Shown here: one piece after another, positions 10,201 to 19,078 of the stretch
Position numbering within the stretch: the stretch's first letter is position 1
Layout of the letters: every line of letters starts with the position of its first letter
Assembly (NCBI GenBank): GCA_014377155.1
Contig: JACMQD010000179.1
Span: 1 to 30,731, forward strand
Direction of reading: 5' to 3'
DNA length: 30,731 nucleotides
Origin: Herminiimonas sp.
GTDB taxonomy: Bacteria > Pseudomonadota > Gammaproteobacteria > Burkholderiales > Burkholderiaceae
The notes under the pieces: generated by a model
What the model saw: the letters and a program-made list of their open reading frames with translations, nothing else
Told to the model about the DNA's origin: nothing
Databases searched by the model: none
Position numbers and translations under genes: made by a program

Positions 10201-10531
10201 ATTTGGTCAGTACGCCGTTGTTATGCAGGTCGAGCGCGCAGTTCAGCGCGGTCTGGCCACCCATGGTCGGCAGGATCGCGTCCGGTTTTTCCTTGGCAAT
10301 GATGCGTTCGACGACTTGCCAGGTGATTGGCTCGATGTAGGTAACGTCGGCCATTTCGGGATCGGTCATGATCGTGGCCGGATTGCTGTTGACCAGCACT
10401 ACACGGTATCCCTCTTCACGCAGTGCCTTGCAAGCCTGTGCGCCGGAATAATCGAATTCGCAGGCCTGGCCGATGATGATCGGGCCGGCACCAATGATCA
10501 GGATGCTTTTTATGTCGGTACGCTTAGGCAT
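7298..10531 (-). CDS. carB: Carbamoyl-phosphate synthase large subunit
   Basis: CarB makes carbamoyl phosphate from bicarbonate, two ATP and ammonia delivered by CarA, feeding arginine and pyrimidine synthesis. The 1077-residue protein has two homologous ATP-grasp halves. Glycine-rich segments such as [14 protein letters not shown] occur in the first half, and paired [23 protein letters not shown] motifs occur in both. An allosteric MGS-like domain covers about the last 140 residues. The ATG at 10531 overlaps the end of carA by 8 bp, indicating translational coupling. Length and motifs match the E. coli enzyme (1073 residues). Confidence 0.98.
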   Translation of the reverse strand: MPKRTDIKSILIIGAGPIIIGQACEFDYSGAQACKALREEGYRVVLVNSNPATIMTDPEMADVTYIEPITWQVVERIIAKEKPDAILPTMGGQTALNCALDLHNNGVLTKYGCELIGASPEAIDMAEDRSKFKDAMTKIGLGSARSGVSHTLDESWTVQKELGGFPVIIRPSFTMGGTGGGIAYNAEEFETICKRGLEASPTTELLIEESLIGWKEYEMEVVRDKKDNCIIVCSIENLDPMGVHTGDSITVAPAQTLTDKEYQIMRNASLAVLREIGVDTGGSNVQFAINPDDGRMIVIEMNPRVSRSSALASKATGFPIAKIAAKLAVDFTLDELRNEITGGATPASFEPSIDYVVTKIPRFAFEKFPTADSHLTTQMKSVGEVMAIGRTFQESFQKALRGLEVGVDGMNEKTKDRETIEEELGEPGPERIWYVGDAFAHGFTLEEVHQLTHIDPWFLIQIKEIVDIELWLETQTLDAIDKPTLFKLKQKGFADRRLAKLLKVTDTEVREKRRALNIRPVYKRVDTCAGEFSTDTAYMYSTYEEECESNPTNNKKIMVLGGGPNRIGQGIEFDYCCVHASLALREDGYETIMVNCNPETVSTDYDTSDRLYFEPLTLEDVLEIVDKEKPVGVIVQYGGQTPLKLALDLEANGVPIIGTSPDMIDAAEDRERFQKLLHELGLRQPPNRTARTEEDALRLAQEIGYPLVVRPSYVLGGRAMEIVHEQRDLERYMREAVKVSHDSPVLLDRFLNDAIEVDVDCLSDGERTFIGGVMEHIEQAGVHSGDSACSLPPYSLSQATIDELKRQTSLMAKGLNVVGLMNVQFAIQQQEIDGAMQDVVFVLEVNPRASRTVPFVSKATGLQLAKIAARCMAGQSLDSQGITHEVVPPYFSVKEAVFPFVKFPGVDTILGPEMKSTGEVMGVGKTFGEAFVKSQLGASVKLPTSGKVFLSVKVSDKPRAVQVAKDLVRIGFSVVATKGTAAAIRDAGIAVTTINKVAEGRPHVVDMIKNQEIAMVINTVEEKRSAITDSRAIRTSALAARVTTYTTIAGAEAAVEGMAHLDELHVYDLQGLHKTLN

Positions 10532-11678
10532 TTTTATGGTTCTCCATCATCGCCACGAAGCGATCGAACAGTGGGGCGATGTCATGCGGGCCGGGCGAGG
10601 CTTCGGGATGTCCCTGGAAGCAGAACGCCGGCTTGTCGGTGCGGGCGAAGCCCTGCAGCGAACCATCGAACAATGACACATGGGTGACGCGGCAATTGGC
10701 GGGCAGCGTCGCGCTGTCCACTTCGAAGCCGTGGTTTTGCGAGGTGATCAAGACTTGTTTCGAATCGAGATCCTGGACCGGATGATTGGCGCCATGATGG
10801 CCGAATTTCATCTTCACGGTCCGGGCGCCAGATGCCAGCGCCATAATTTGGTGGCCAAGGCAGATGCCGAAAGTCGGAATGCCGCGCTCGATCAATTCCT
10901 TTGTCGCCGCAATCGCGTAGTCACAAGGCTCCGGGTCGCCAGGGCCGTTTGACAAGAAAATGCCATCGGGATTCAAGGCGATGGCGTCGGCTGCCGTCGC
11001 TTGCGCCGGCAGCACCGTGATCTTGCAGCCGCGCTGCGCCAGCATGCGCAAGATGTTGTACTTGATGCCGTAGTCAAACGCGACTACATGAAATTTAGGC
11101 GCTGTCAGCTTGCCGTAGCCGGCACCTAGTTGCCATTCGGTCTCAGTCCAGTCGTACGCCGCCTCGGTGGAGACGACTTTCGCCAGGTCCATGCCTGCCA
11201 AGCCCGGGAAAGTTGCGATCAGCTCGCGCGCACGCTCGACGGTGGCATCTTCGCCGGTCAGGATGGTGCCGCTTTGAGCGCCCTTCTGGCGCAAAATGCG
11301 GGTCAGCCTGCGCGTATCGATGCCGGAAATGGCAACGATGTTCTCGGCCTGCAAGTAGTCCGAGAGGCTCTGGGTAGAGCGGAAGTTGGATGCGAGAATC
11401 GGCAGATCGCGAATGATCAGTCCGGCGGCGTGGATCTTGTACGATTCGACATCTTCAGCGTTGATGCCGGTGTTGCCGATATGCGGATAGGTCAGTGTGA
11501 CGATTTGACGGCAATAGCTTGGATCCGTCAGAATTTCCTGATAACCGGTCATCGATGTGTTGAAAACCACTTCGCCTGTCGTGTGACCGGTGGCGCCGAT
11601 GGAAATACCGTGAAAAACAGACCCGTCTGCAAGCGCTAGGATGGCCGGTGTGGTGTGGCCAGAAAAGAATGGCAGCAA
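10524..11678 (-). CDS. carA: Carbamoyl-phosphate synthase small (glutaminase) subunit
   Basis: CarA hydrolyses glutamine and channels ammonia to CarB. The 384-residue protein has the CPSase N-terminal domain and a class-I glutamine amidotransferase domain. The catalytic Cys273 lies in FGICLGHQ, and His357 and Glu359 lie in QGHPEA. The start codon is TTG at 11678. It is chosen because AGGAG sits seven bases upstream and the conserved N-terminus ([11 protein letters not shown]) follows immediately. It is first of the carA-carB pair and is preceded by a strong promoter and a leader of about 146 nt whose last part can fold around the ribosome site. Confidence 0.97.
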   Translation of the reverse strand: MLPFFSGHTTPAILALADGSVFHGISIGATGHTTGEVVFNTSMTGYQEILTDPSYCRQIVTLTYPHIGNTGINAEDVESYKIHAAGLIIRDLPILASNFRSTQSLSDYLQAENIVAISGIDTRRLTRILRQKGAQSGTILTGEDATVERARELIATFPGLAGMDLAKVVSTEAAYDWTETEWQLGAGYGKLTAPKFHVVAFDYGIKYNILRMLAQRGCKITVLPAQATAADAIALNPDGIFLSNGPGDPEPCDYAIAATKELIERGIPTFGICLGHQIMALASGARTVKMKFGHHGANHPVQDLDSKQVLITSQNHGFEVDSATLPANCRVTHVSLFDGSLQGFARTDKPAFCFQGHPEASPGPHDIAPLFDRFVAMMENHKNA

Positions 11679-11679
11679 G

Positions 11680-11701
11680 GGTAACTCCTGATGTTGTTAC
11701 C
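11680..11701 (-). promoter_or_regulatory. Hairpin enclosing the carA ribosome-binding site
   Basis: Inverted repeat GGTAAC/GTTACC (11696-11701 and 11680-11685) with a 10-nt loop. Most of the AGGAG ribosome site is in the loop, and the TTG start follows one base after the stem. The geometry suggests translational control of carA, although a 6-bp stem alone is modest. Confidence 0.45.
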
Positions 11702-11831
11702 GCTGCGCGCTGCGCCGAAGCGACCGTGGTGACACCGCAGGGCTTACGCCTCAGGGGTTAATATCGGGTCTCTTCGGGACGATAGGAAGGTGGTATGCGC
11801 TACAGCGGAGTAAATTTAGCTAAACCGCGCA

Positions 11832-11861
11832 ATTATAGCGTAGAACAGACCCTTCGGGCAA
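11832..11861 (-). promoter_or_regulatory. carAB promoter
   Basis: On the minus strand TTGCCC (11856-11861) and a perfect TATAAT (11832-11837) are separated by 18 bp. The predicted start near 11825 gives a leader of about 146 nt before the TTG start. This is the best sigma-70 match upstream of carA. Confidence 0.78.
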
Positions 11862-12012
11862 ACCACGATTACCAGCGAGTCTGGTGTTGGAACGCGCGAC
11901 AAAGCGGTCGTTCATGGGAACATTCGCAATAAAATGTCTATCGAACCCATTTCGAAAATCGGATGAAATGCGCTGTCGCACTTTCGATATGAGCATGCGA
12001 CAGCATATCGAT

Positions 12013-12420
12013 TTACAGGCCGAGCGCGGCGATACCTGCATTGACAATCTGAATGTCTTCACTGGACTTGACGCCAGAAACGCCGACAGCGCCGACGCAT
12101 TGACCATTGACCATGATCGGCGCGCCGCCTTCGAGCATACCTTGCAGGGTGGGCGCGGTAATAAACGAAAAGCGTCCGTTGTTGATCATGTCTTCGTAGA
12201 CCTTGGTCTCGCGGCGGCCGAGTGCGGCGGTACGGGCCTTCGCCGGGGCGATATCTGCCGAGATTGGCGCTGCACCGTCGAGGCGCTGCAACCACAGCAG
12301 GTGACCACCGTCGTCGACGATCGCGATAGTCACTGCCCAGTTGTTGGCAATGGCTTCCGCTTCGGATGCAGCGGCGATTTTCTTGACATCGTCAAGTGTC
12401 AGAATTGATTTGGATTGCAT
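12013..12420 (-). CDS. GlcG/HbpS-like protein (DUF336 family)
   Basis: The 135-residue protein matches the GlcG/HbpS family: MQSKSILTLDDVKKIAAASEA at the start, VDDGGHLLWLQRLDGA in the middle, and the conserved GGAPIMVNGQCVGAVGVSG near the end. Members are small cytosolic or secreted proteins. Some bind heme (HbpS) and others lie in glycolate operons (GlcG). No signal peptide is visible and no glycolate genes are nearby, so the substrate is unknown. A good ribosome site, AGGAG, precedes the ATG. It stands alone on the minus strand between the response regulator and carA. Confidence 0.85.
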   Translation of the reverse strand: MQSKSILTLDDVKKIAAASEAEAIANNWAVTIAIVDDGGHLLWLQRLDGAAPISADIAPAKARTAALGRRETKVYEDMINNGRFSFITAPTLQGMLEGGAPIMVNGQCVGAVGVSGVKSSEDIQIVNAGIAALGL

Positions 12421-12513
12421 TTTGGCTCCTGATTGAACAAGACCAGATTGTACGACAACGCAATCGAGTTCATGTTGAAAACGTATCAGACGCCTGCATA
12501 AGCGACGCGGTAA

Positions 12514-13710
12514 TCATGGCTTCGTATGTTGCATCATCACGTCGACCATCTGGCGTAATTCAGCCGGCAGGCTAGCCATTTGCGCCATCACGAGATCGTG
12601 CTTTCCTTCCCGTATCCATTGCAGGAATGTGCCCAGGTCGGGCAAAACGGCCGGCAGCGCGGGGTTTAATTCTGCTGCTGGCGCTGCAGGCGAGCCGCTG
12701 GCGCTAAATTGCTCGACTATCGCCAGATTTCCCGACGCTGCGGCCTCTTCTTCCGGACCTATGACGCCAGTCCTGCATTCGCGCAGTCCTTTGGCGGCAC
12801 GTCTATGCGCGACCTGCTGCAAAGACGCGACATCGGGTACCGGGGACCCTTGAGCCGAACCGTACTCTGCCAGGGAAACCAGTCCGCAACTTGCGATGAA
12901 CGACATGCGGTGATCGTCGATCAGGTTAGCATTGGAAATCGCGTTGCAGATACGCTGCGCAAAATTGCGCGCAGAATCGAAATGAATGCTGCCTGTTGCC
13001 AGCGTAAACTCATCCTTGCCGGTGACGGATACGCGATCGGTTTGACGGATCGTACGCTGCAACAACTGGCCAATGGCATTGACCACACTGGCAGGAGGCG
13101 ACGCGGCAACGCCGTCTAGGCCGTTGTGCTTGACGCCCACGCAGGCATTGAGCATGACGAAATTCTTGTTGTTCTTGACGGCATGTGCCAGCATCGCCCG
13201 AGCCTGCACCAGGAGTTCATCGGGGTTCGCCAAAACCAGCGCTACCGCTGTGTCGCTTTCGAGCACCAGCGCTTCCAGACTGCGCTCGAATTCATGCTGG
13301 GTATTAACCAGTTTCGACAAAATATCCAGCCGTGACAGCAGCTGGGCGGTACCGATACCTTTCGTAATCAGATCCGAAGCGCCGGCCGCCTTGGCGCGGT
13401 CGCGCTCCTGCTGCTCATCGCTACCGGATACCACGACGACCGGAATATTGCGAATACGTGAAATTTTAGAAGATCGGATTCTTTCCAGCAGACCATAGCC
13501 ATCGAGATTGGGCATCGTCAAATCCGTAATGACGACGCGAATATTCGGGTCGATCAGCAGTGTTTGCCAAGCCTGCTCGCCGTCGAGCGCTTCACGAAAG
13601 TCGAATAACCCTTCGATGTGTTTTATCAAAGTGGCACGAACAATCCGCGAATCATCGGCAATCAGGACTCGCGGCTTGAGGGAGATGGCTGTCATTGTAT
13701 TTGTAACCAT
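12514..13710 (-). CDS. Response regulator with degenerate GGDEF-like domain
   Basis: Residues 14-135 form a receiver domain: VLIADDS acidic pocket, phospho-acceptor D63 in ITDLTMPNLDG, S95 in VVVSGSD and K117 in DLITKG. Residues about 150-285 resemble a GGDEF domain, but the signature is GKDEF (231-235) rather than GG(D/E)EF. An RxxD sequence (RQTD, 222-225) lies exactly five residues before it, at the position of the c-di-GMP inhibitory site. The N-terminal DxLTGLxNR motif is absent. The Ala-rich C-terminal region ends in a short helical segment. The ATG at 13710 is preferred (AAGG upstream, 398 residues), with 13695 as an alternative. It is probably catalytically dead and may be a c-di-GMP binder or purely phosphorylation-driven. 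No cognate kinase is adjacent. Confidence 0.78.
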   Translation of the reverse strand: MVTNTMTAISLKPRVLIADDSRIVRATLIKHIEGLFDFREALDGEQAWQTLLIDPNIRVVITDLTMPNLDGYGLLERIRSSKISRIRNIPVVVVSGSDEQQERDRAKAAGASDLITKGIGTAQLLSRLDILSKLVNTQHEFERSLEALVLESDTAVALVLANPDELLVQARAMLAHAVKNNKNFVMLNACVGVKHNGLDGVAASPPASVVNAIGQLLQRTIRQTDRVSVTGKDEFTLATGSIHFDSARNFAQRICNAISNANLIDDHRMSFIASCGLVSLAEYGSAQGSPVPDVASLQQVAHRRAAKGLRECRTGVIGPEEEAAASGNLAIVEQFSASGSPAAPAAELNPALPAVLPDLGTFLQWIREGKHDLVMAQMASLPAELRQMVDVMMQHTKP

Positions 13711-13770
13711 GCGCGCAAACCTTGGCTTCCAAGTGAATTCCAAGTGCCAGCATACCTGATGCAATTAATT

Positions 13771-13799
13771 TTGACACCAACGGCGTATTAACATACATT
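13771..13799 (+). promoter_or_regulatory. Promoter of the NlpC/P60 gene
   Basis: A consensus TTGACA (13771-13776) and TACATT (13794-13799) are 17 bp apart. Transcription would start near 13806, about 20 bp before the ATG at 13828. Confidence 0.72.
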
Positions 13800-13807
13800 C
13801 CGTATGT
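13791..13807. promoter_or_regulatory. Inverted repeat overlapping the NlpC/P60 -10 element
   Basis: ACATAC and GTATGT flank a 5-bp spacer. The palindrome covers the -10 hexamer and the predicted start site, a position suited to a repressor operator. No regulator can be named. Confidence 0.4.
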
Positions 13808-13827
13808 CACTATTTTGAAATTTCCTG

Positions 13828-14370
13828 ATGACAAATAAAAAGTCTTCTGTATTCGGTGGAGCCTGTCGTGCCGTAGTGGCATACGCGGCGGTCGTCGGCA
13901 TGACATTCATGGCGCCGGCCTGGGGTGCCGAATCAGTCGATGCCCCCGTTACGCCCATGACGAGATTACAAAATTTCACGCAACGTGCCTCCGAGCTGGC
14001 ACTGCGCTCGATGGGCATGCTGGGAATTCATTATCGACTAGGCGGCAATACGCCTGAAAGCGGCCTTGACTGCAGCGGACTGGTACGACACGTATTTAAA
14101 GAGGCATGGGGTGCGATCCTGCCACGCACTTCGGAAGAAATCAGCCAGGTCGGTTTGAAAATCGAAAAGCATGATCTGCAACCCGGTGACCTGGTTTTTT
14201 ACAATACTTTGAAGCGCAGCTTTTCGCATGTCGGCATTTATCTCGGCGACAGCAAATTCATTCATTCGCCATCGAGTGGCGGCCAGGTGCGCATCGAAAG
14301 CATGGATGTGGCTTACTGGAAGGCACGCTTCAGCGGCGCACGCCGGATCAACGATCCCGACCAGCGGTAA
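13828..14370 (+). CDS. Secreted NlpC/P60 family peptidoglycan hydrolase
   Basis: The 180-residue protein begins with a signal peptide whose hydrophobic core is about residues 14-30, with likely cleavage after AWGA (about 34). The C40 peptidase domain covers about residues 55-175. The catalytic Cys82 lies in GLDCSGLV, His134 in FSHVGIYLGD and the third polar residue His146 in KFIHSP. Such enzymes cut stem-peptide bonds in peptidoglycan (Spr/MepS type). The gene is divergent from the response regulator and convergent with the patatin gene. It has a good promoter at 13771. Confidence 0.93.
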   Translation: MTNKKSSVFGGACRAVVAYAAVVGMTFMAPAWGAESVDAPVTPMTRLQNFTQRASELALRSMGMLGIHYRLGGNTPESGLDCSGLVRHVFKEAWGAILPRTSEEISQVGLKIEKHDLQPGDLVFYNTLKRSFSHVGIYLGDSKFIHSPSSGGQVRIESMDVAYWKARFSGARRINDPDQR

Positions 14371-14393
14371 GCGCGACAAAAAATCATTAAGCG

Positions 14394-15317
14394 CTACTGT
14401 GCACGCCGCGCTTTCAGTTTGTCCTTGATCTCCGCCATCGCATTACCCGCAGCTTGTTCGCCAGCAAGGATTGCCAGGTTACGGCCGTTGAAATCGTTGC
14501 CTTTCATGGTTCCAAGCGCGGGTTGGATCACGATGTCGGCATCCTTGAGCTCCTGCAGATTGATGCTCTGCCCCATGATGGCGAAGCTCTGCAACACCAC
14601 GTCGAGTGAACTGTTCGCGGCTTGCTTGTCGGGACGCTGCGAGATATTGACAGCGATGATGAAATCGGCCCCCATCTGGCGTGCAAAGCGCACTGGCACC
14701 GGTGAGACCAGGCCGCCGTCGACGTAGTAGTGTTCACCGATACGCACTGGCTGAAATACGCTCGGCACTGCCGAGGAAGCCCGCACCGCCAGTCCGGTAT
14801 TGCCACGTTCGAACAGAATTGGCAAGCCGCTGTTGAGGTCGGTTGCTACTGCACCAAAGCGAATCTTCAGTTTTTCCATTGGCACGTTGTTGACTAATTT
14901 GTTGACATAATTTTGCAGCGCTTCCCCCTTGAGGACGCCGGTCGCTTTAGAAAAAAGCGGCACCGACCAGTCCGAAATCGCGGCCTCCTCCATGTTCAAC
15001 GCCAGTTTGTTCAAGGCAAATCCATTGTTGCCAGCCGCGTACAGCGCGCCGACCAAACTGCCGGCACTGGTGCCGACCACGATATCAGGCACGATGCCTT
15101 GTGCTTCGAGTGCCTTGATCACGCCGATGTGGGCAAAGCCTCGGGCAGCACCGCCACCGAGCACGAGTGCAATGCTGACCGGACGGCTGATTTTTTGGGG
15201 CGCGGCGACCACCGACGGCGTTGACGTTTTAACAGGCGACGATGTGATACTCGCGCAAGCACCGACTAGCAACAAGGAACTCAAGGCGAGCGACAGGAGG
15301 GAAAATAAGCGTGACAT
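14394..15317 (-). CDS. Patatin-like phospholipase lipoprotein (RssA-like)
   Basis: The 307-residue protein starts with a lipoprotein signal, with LVGAC giving acylated Cys21. The patatin fold follows: oxyanion loop GGGAARGF (54-61), nucleophile Ser84 in GTSAG (82-86), and catalytic Asp200 in DGG. It therefore has a complete Ser-Asp dyad and probably hydrolyses acyl esters of lipids at the outer or inner membrane. Downstream on the same strand as phoR but separated from it by 167 bp, it is probably transcribed separately. Its natural substrate is unknown. Confidence 0.9.
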   Translation of the reverse strand: MSRLFSLLSLALSSLLLVGACASITSSPVKTSTPSVVAAPQKISRPVSIALVLGGGAARGFAHIGVIKALEAQGIVPDIVVGTSAGSLVGALYAAGNNGFALNKLALNMEEAAISDWSVPLFSKATGVLKGEALQNYVNKLVNNVPMEKLKIRFGAVATDLNSGLPILFERGNTGLAVRASSAVPSVFQPVRIGEHYYVDGGLVSPVPVRFARQMGADFIIAVNISQRPDKQAANSSLDVVLQSFAIMGQSINLQELKDADIVIQPALGTMKGNDFNGRNLAILAGEQAAGNAMAEIKDKLKARRAQ

Positions 15318-15484
15318 CGGCGGTGCTGAGGCGGCATGCGATGATGTCGCCCGGAATGAAAAGAAATTGATGGTAGCAGAAGATGCGCGCGCTGATTATT
15401 GCTGGGCTCGACGCTTACAATGTTTTGCGCCGGATGCCATACCCTCGACCGATACCGACGGTGGGAAATAGAGTTCTCGATCCG

Positions 15485-16807
15485 CTACCCGCGCATCACT
15501 TCGTTTTGCGCGGGCATGGCGGACACCGCGCTTTTCGGTAATTTGACAATGAAGGTGCTGCCGTGATCGGGCTTGGAATCGATCGCCAGTGATGCGCCGT
15601 GCCGTAATAAAACATGCTTGACAATCGCCAAGCCAAGTCCGGTACCCTGCGTTTCGCGGGAGCGACTCTTGTCAACGCGGTAGAAGCGTTCGGTCAACCG
15701 GACGATGTGTTCGGCACGAATGCCGATGCCGTCGTCTTGCACGGCAAACTGCGGGCCAGCGTCCGTGTTGCTCCATATCAGCTTGATGTGGCCCTGTTCC
15801 GGCGTGTAGCGTACCGCGTTGGAAACCAAGTTACTGAACGCGCTGCGCAACTCATCGGTACTGCCCTTGATATCCGGCCCGTCGACCGCGAGCGTAATCG
15901 TGTGCTTGCCTGCCGAAAGCGCTCTCGCTTCTTGCAGGATCTGGTCCAGCAGGATGTGGATGTTGACGTGCTCGGGTCGAACCGGGTAGTCGATCGATTC
16001 CAGGCGGGTCAGAGTGAGCATGTCCTCGACCAGGTTTTGCATACGCCTCCCTTGCTCGGTCATCAACTTCAGATGCGACTGCCGGGTTTGCGTATCGAGA
16101 TTGGGCTGCGATGAGGCGATTTCCAGGAAACCGTTGATGACCGTCAGCGGTGTGCGTAATTCGTGCGAGGCATTGGCGATGAAGTCGCGCCGCATCATCT
16201 CGATACGCACCGATTCGGTCGCATCATGCGTTACCAGAATCTGACGCCGGTTTTCAAACGGAATGATATGAACGATAAGCTTGCGTTCGCGCAGGGACAG
16301 CGTCAGCGGCTGCTCGTAGCGGCCCAGAATAATGTAATCCATGAAATCCGGGTTGCGGATCAGGTTGGTAACGCGCATGCCCTTGTCGCTCACATTCGCC
16401 AGACCCAGATGGCGCTCGGCAGCAGGATTGCACCATTCGAGAAACAGCACGTCGTCCATGATGACGACACCATCCGGCAAAAGTTTCATGGCCTGGCGAA
16501 AACGGGCCAGCCATTCGGTCAATTCCTTACGATTTTTTTCGTCGTCGCGACGCAGTCGATAGAGTCGCGAAAAGACATCGGTCCATGCGCCCCAGCCGTC
16601 GGGCAGACGCGCGCTGTCGGGATTATCCAGCCATCCGGACAGTTGATTAAGGTAATGCAACTGGATCACCACGAGCGATCCCATGCCGATGACGCCGGTG
16701 GCCAGTCCCGCCAGGTGCCCGGCAAATACCCAGACCAGTGCGGTAAGAATGATGACCAGCGACATCCGCAGTGCAGCGGGTATCCAGAACAACAACTGCG
16801 GGTTCAT
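15485..16807 (-). CDS. phoR: Phosphate regulon sensor histidine kinase PhoR
   Basis: PhoR phosphorylates PhoB when phosphate is scarce, under control of PstSCAB-PhoU. The 440-residue protein has two membrane segments near the N-terminus (about residues 10-52), a linker, and a PAS domain (about 100-200). The HisKA box has H215 in NASHELRTP, and the ATPase domain has NLVSNAVRYTP, DDGIGI and GTGLGLAIV. It starts 7 bp after the phoB stop, so the two are cotranscribed. It is the last gene of the pst-pho operon. No terminator is evident in the 167 bp before the patatin gene. Confidence 0.96.
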   Translation of the reverse strand: MNPQLLFWIPAALRMSLVIILTALVWVFAGHLAGLATGVIGMGSLVVIQLHYLNQLSGWLDNPDSARLPDGWGAWTDVFSRLYRLRRDDEKNRKELTEWLARFRQAMKLLPDGVVIMDDVLFLEWCNPAAERHLGLANVSDKGMRVTNLIRNPDFMDYIILGRYEQPLTLSLRERKLIVHIIPFENRRQILVTHDATESVRIEMMRRDFIANASHELRTPLTVINGFLEIASSQPNLDTQTRQSHLKLMTEQGRRMQNLVEDMLTLTRLESIDYPVRPEHVNIHILLDQILQEARALSAGKHTITLAVDGPDIKGSTDELRSAFSNLVSNAVRYTPEQGHIKLIWSNTDAGPQFAVQDDGIGIRAEHIVRLTERFYRVDKSRSRETQGTGLGLAIVKHVLLRHGASLAIDSKPDHGSTFIVKLPKSAVSAMPAQNEVMRG

Positions 16808-16814
16808 AGACGAT

Positions 16815-17504
16815 TTATTTTTCAGAAAGCATGTAGCCTACACTACGCACTGTCTTGATAAGGTATTCCGCTTCTTTGAGCGCTTTGCGCAAACGCAGCA
16901 CATGGACGTCGACGGTACGTTCTTCGATCACGACGTGATCGCCCCAGACCTTGTCAAGCAACTGGCTGCGCGAAAACACGCGATCGGGATGCGCCAGAAA
17001 AAATTTTAGCAGCTTGAATTCAGCATGGCCGATATCGATTTTCTGGTCTGCCATGCTGACACTGCAACTGATCGGGTCGAGGCTGACTGCGCCTGCCGAC
17101 ATCAAGCTGTGCGCGTGTTCGGGCGCCTTGCGCCGCAACAGCGCATTGATTCTGGCCGTTAGCTCACGCGGCGAAAATGGCTTGGTGATGTAGTCATCGG
17201 CGCCGTTATCCAGGCCGGCGATTTTGTCCTCTTCCATGCTTTTGGCCGTCAACATGATGATCGGTATGTCGTTGAACTGGCGGTCGCCGCGTATGCGCGC
17301 CAGCAACCGCAAGCCGGTCTGATCGGGTAGCATCCAGTCCAGCAGGATCAAGTGCGGCGTGCGGCGCTGGATGTAATCCCACGCATCGGCGGCAGTGTGC
17401 ACGGCGGAGGTATTCCAGCCGCCCTCTTTCAGCGTATATGTAACGAGCTCGACGATGGCGGGCTCGTCCTCGACGATCAGGATAGTGGTTTTATCAGCTG
17501 CCAT
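16815..17504 (-). CDS. phoB: Phosphate regulon response regulator PhoB
   Basis: PhoB is the OmpR-class activator of the Pho regulon and binds tandem 7-bp repeats (Pho boxes). The 229-residue protein has a receiver domain with acidic residues E12/D13 in VEDEP, phospho-acceptor D56 in LLDWMLPD and the conserved MLTAKS lysine. A C-terminal winged-helix DNA-binding domain follows (about 130-229, ending RTVDVHVLRLRKAL then IKTVRSVGYM). It is encoded 9 bp after phoU. Pho-box-like sites occur upstream of pstS, ppk and olsB in this window. Confidence 0.97.
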   Translation of the reverse strand: MAADKTTILIVEDEPAIVELVTYTLKEGGWNTSAVHTAADAWDYIQRRTPHLILLDWMLPDQTGLRLLARIRGDRQFNDIPIIMLTAKSMEEDKIAGLDNGADDYITKPFSPRELTARINALLRRKAPEHAHSLMSAGAVSLDPISCSVSMADQKIDIGHAEFKLLKFFLAHPDRVFSRSQLLDKVWGDHVVIEERTVDVHVLRLRKALKEAEYLIKTVRSVGYMLSEK

Positions 17505-17513
17505 GTTGGGGTA

Positions 17514-18218
17514 TCAGTTAGACCGGTCTTGATTGAGCGCCGCGTAATCTGTATGGCGAATGTCTTTTCCCTCGACAACGTAGATCACGTATTCTGCAAT
17601 GTTCTTCGCATGGTCGCCGATGCGTTCGATCGCCTTGGCCACCCATAAGGTATCGAGCGCTGCTGAGATAGTGCGCGGATCTTCCATCATAAATGTGATC
17701 AGGTTGCGCATGATCGAGCGGAACTCGTGATCGGTCACTTCGTCCTGGGTAATGATCTTCAGTGCTTGCTTGCCGTCGAGACGCGCAAAGGCATCGAGCG
17801 CGTCGTGCAGCAGGTCGCTGGCGCTGTTGGCAATCACGCGCACCGTATCATATTGATTAAGGGTGGCGACACTGCGCTCGGGAATGTTTTTTGCAGCACG
17901 GGCGATCTTCGTGGCTTCGTCGCCGATGCGCTCGAGGTCGGTGATGACCTTAATCGTGGCCATGACCGTGCGCAAATCGTTGGCGGCCGGCTGGCGCTTG
18001 ACGATCAGGTGACTGCAAGTGTCGTCGAGGGCAACTTCAAGACGGTTGACATTTTCGTCGGCGCGGATAATTTGCTCGGCCTGCTCGACATCGCCTGTGC
18101 GAAAACAAGTGATGGCGTCGTGAAATTGGCTCTCGACCAGGCCACCCATCAGCAAAACCTTCGAACGAATGGTTTCCAGGTCCAGATCGTACTGCTTTGA
18201 AGAATGTTCGCCTGGCAT
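17514..18218 (-). CDS. phoU: Phosphate signalling protein PhoU
   Basis: PhoU links the PstSCAB transporter to PhoR and keeps the Pho regulon off when phosphate is plentiful. The 234-residue protein has two homologous three-helix repeats, with metal-binding-type segments DLERIGDEATKIA in the first and AIERIGDHAKNIAEYV in the second. The start at 18218 (MPGEHSSK) is chosen because AAGGAGAG lies just upstream. The upstream in-frame extension to 18275 is unlikely because it abuts the pstB stop and lacks family similarity. It sits 57 bp after pstB. Confidence 0.96.
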   Translation of the reverse strand: MPGEHSSKQYDLDLETIRSKVLLMGGLVESQFHDAITCFRTGDVEQAEQIIRADENVNRLEVALDDTCSHLIVKRQPAANDLRTVMATIKVITDLERIGDEATKIARAAKNIPERSVATLNQYDTVRVIANSASDLLHDALDAFARLDGKQALKIITQDEVTDHEFRSIMRNLITFMMEDPRTISAALDTLWVAKAIERIGDHAKNIAEYVIYVVEGKDIRHTDYAALNQDRSN

Positions 18219-18275
18219 CAGGTTCTCTCCTTGATAATTCGAATGAGGGTTCGGTACAGTGACTGCAACAAACAA

Positions 18276-19061
18276 TTAGCCGAAACGGCCCGTAATGTAA
18301 TCCTGGGTCTCGCGCTTGCCGGGATTCATGAAAATCTGGTCGGTCTCGCCGAACTCGACCAGTTCGCCTAGATACATGTAGGCGGTGTAATCAGAACAGC
18401 GCGCCGCCTGCTGCATGTTGTGGGTCACGATCGTGATCGTGTAGTCTTCCTTGAGTTCGCTGATCAGTTCCTCGATCTTGGCAGTGGAGATCGGGTCCAG
18501 TGCCGAAGTCGGCTCATCGAGTAGCAGGACATCGGGCTTGACAGCGACGCCGCGGGCGATGCACAGGCGCTGTTGCTGGCCGCCCGACAGACTCAAACCA
18601 CTTTTATTGAGCTTGTCCTTGACCTCACCCCACAATGCTGCCTTGTTGAGCGCCCATTCGACGCGCTCGTCCATCTCGCCCTTGGGCAGGTTCTCGTATA
18701 GCCGCACGCCGAAGGCAATATTGTCATAGACCGACATCGGAAACGGCGTCGGCTTTTGAAACACCATACCGACTTTGGCACGCAACATGTTGACGTCCTG
18801 GCCGGGTTCGAGAATATTACGGCCGGCATACATAATGCGGCCCTCCGCACGCTGACCAGGATACAGATCGTACATGCGGTTGAGCGTACGCAGCAGGGTG
18901 GACTTGCCACAACCGGACGGCCCGATGAATGCCGTGACTTTTCTTTCGTGAATGTTCAGGTTAATGTTCTTCAGCCCCTGAAACGCGCCGTAGAAAAAGT
19001 TCAGGTCGGTGATTTCGATTGTCGTTTTGTTCTTGGCAAGCATGGACGGTTGGGCATTCAT
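18276..19061 (-). CDS. pstB: Phosphate ABC transporter ATP-binding protein PstB
   Basis: PstB powers high-affinity phosphate import. The 261-residue protein has Walker A GPSGCGKS (47-54), ABC signature LSGGQQQR (158-165), Walker [13 protein letters not shown] (from about 178, catalytic Glu183) and switch His214 in IVTHN. The start at 19061 is preferred, with AGGAT upstream. An in-frame extension to 19166 would overlap pstA and is not conserved. It lies 17 bp after pstA in the pst operon. Confidence 0.97.
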   Translation of the reverse strand: MNAQPSMLAKNKTTIEITDLNFFYGAFQGLKNINLNIHERKVTAFIGPSGCGKSTLLRTLNRMYDLYPGQRAEGRIMYAGRNILEPGQDVNMLRAKVGMVFQKPTPFPMSVYDNIAFGVRLYENLPKGEMDERVEWALNKAALWGEVKDKLNKSGLSLSGGQQQRLCIARGVAVKPDVLLLDEPTSALDPISTAKIEELISELKEDYTITIVTHNMQQAARCSDYTAYMYLGELVEFGETDQIFMNPGKRETQDYITGRFG

Positions 19062-19078
19062 AGTGATCCTGAAAAATT

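Larger units (their letters stand above)
11679..12012. other. carA upstream region (334 bp)
   Basis: No real gene is seen here. It contains the carA promoter (11832-11861), the carA leader, and a hairpin around the ribosome site. Roughly 150 bp between the promoter and the GlcG-like stop codon (about 11862-12012) show no recognisable element. Confidence 0.6.

Noticed and set aside
11820..12107. 95-codon open frame upstream of carA
   Set aside because: Overlaps the GlcG-like gene in another frame and the carA promoter; Ser/Arg/Cys-rich sequence without family likeness.
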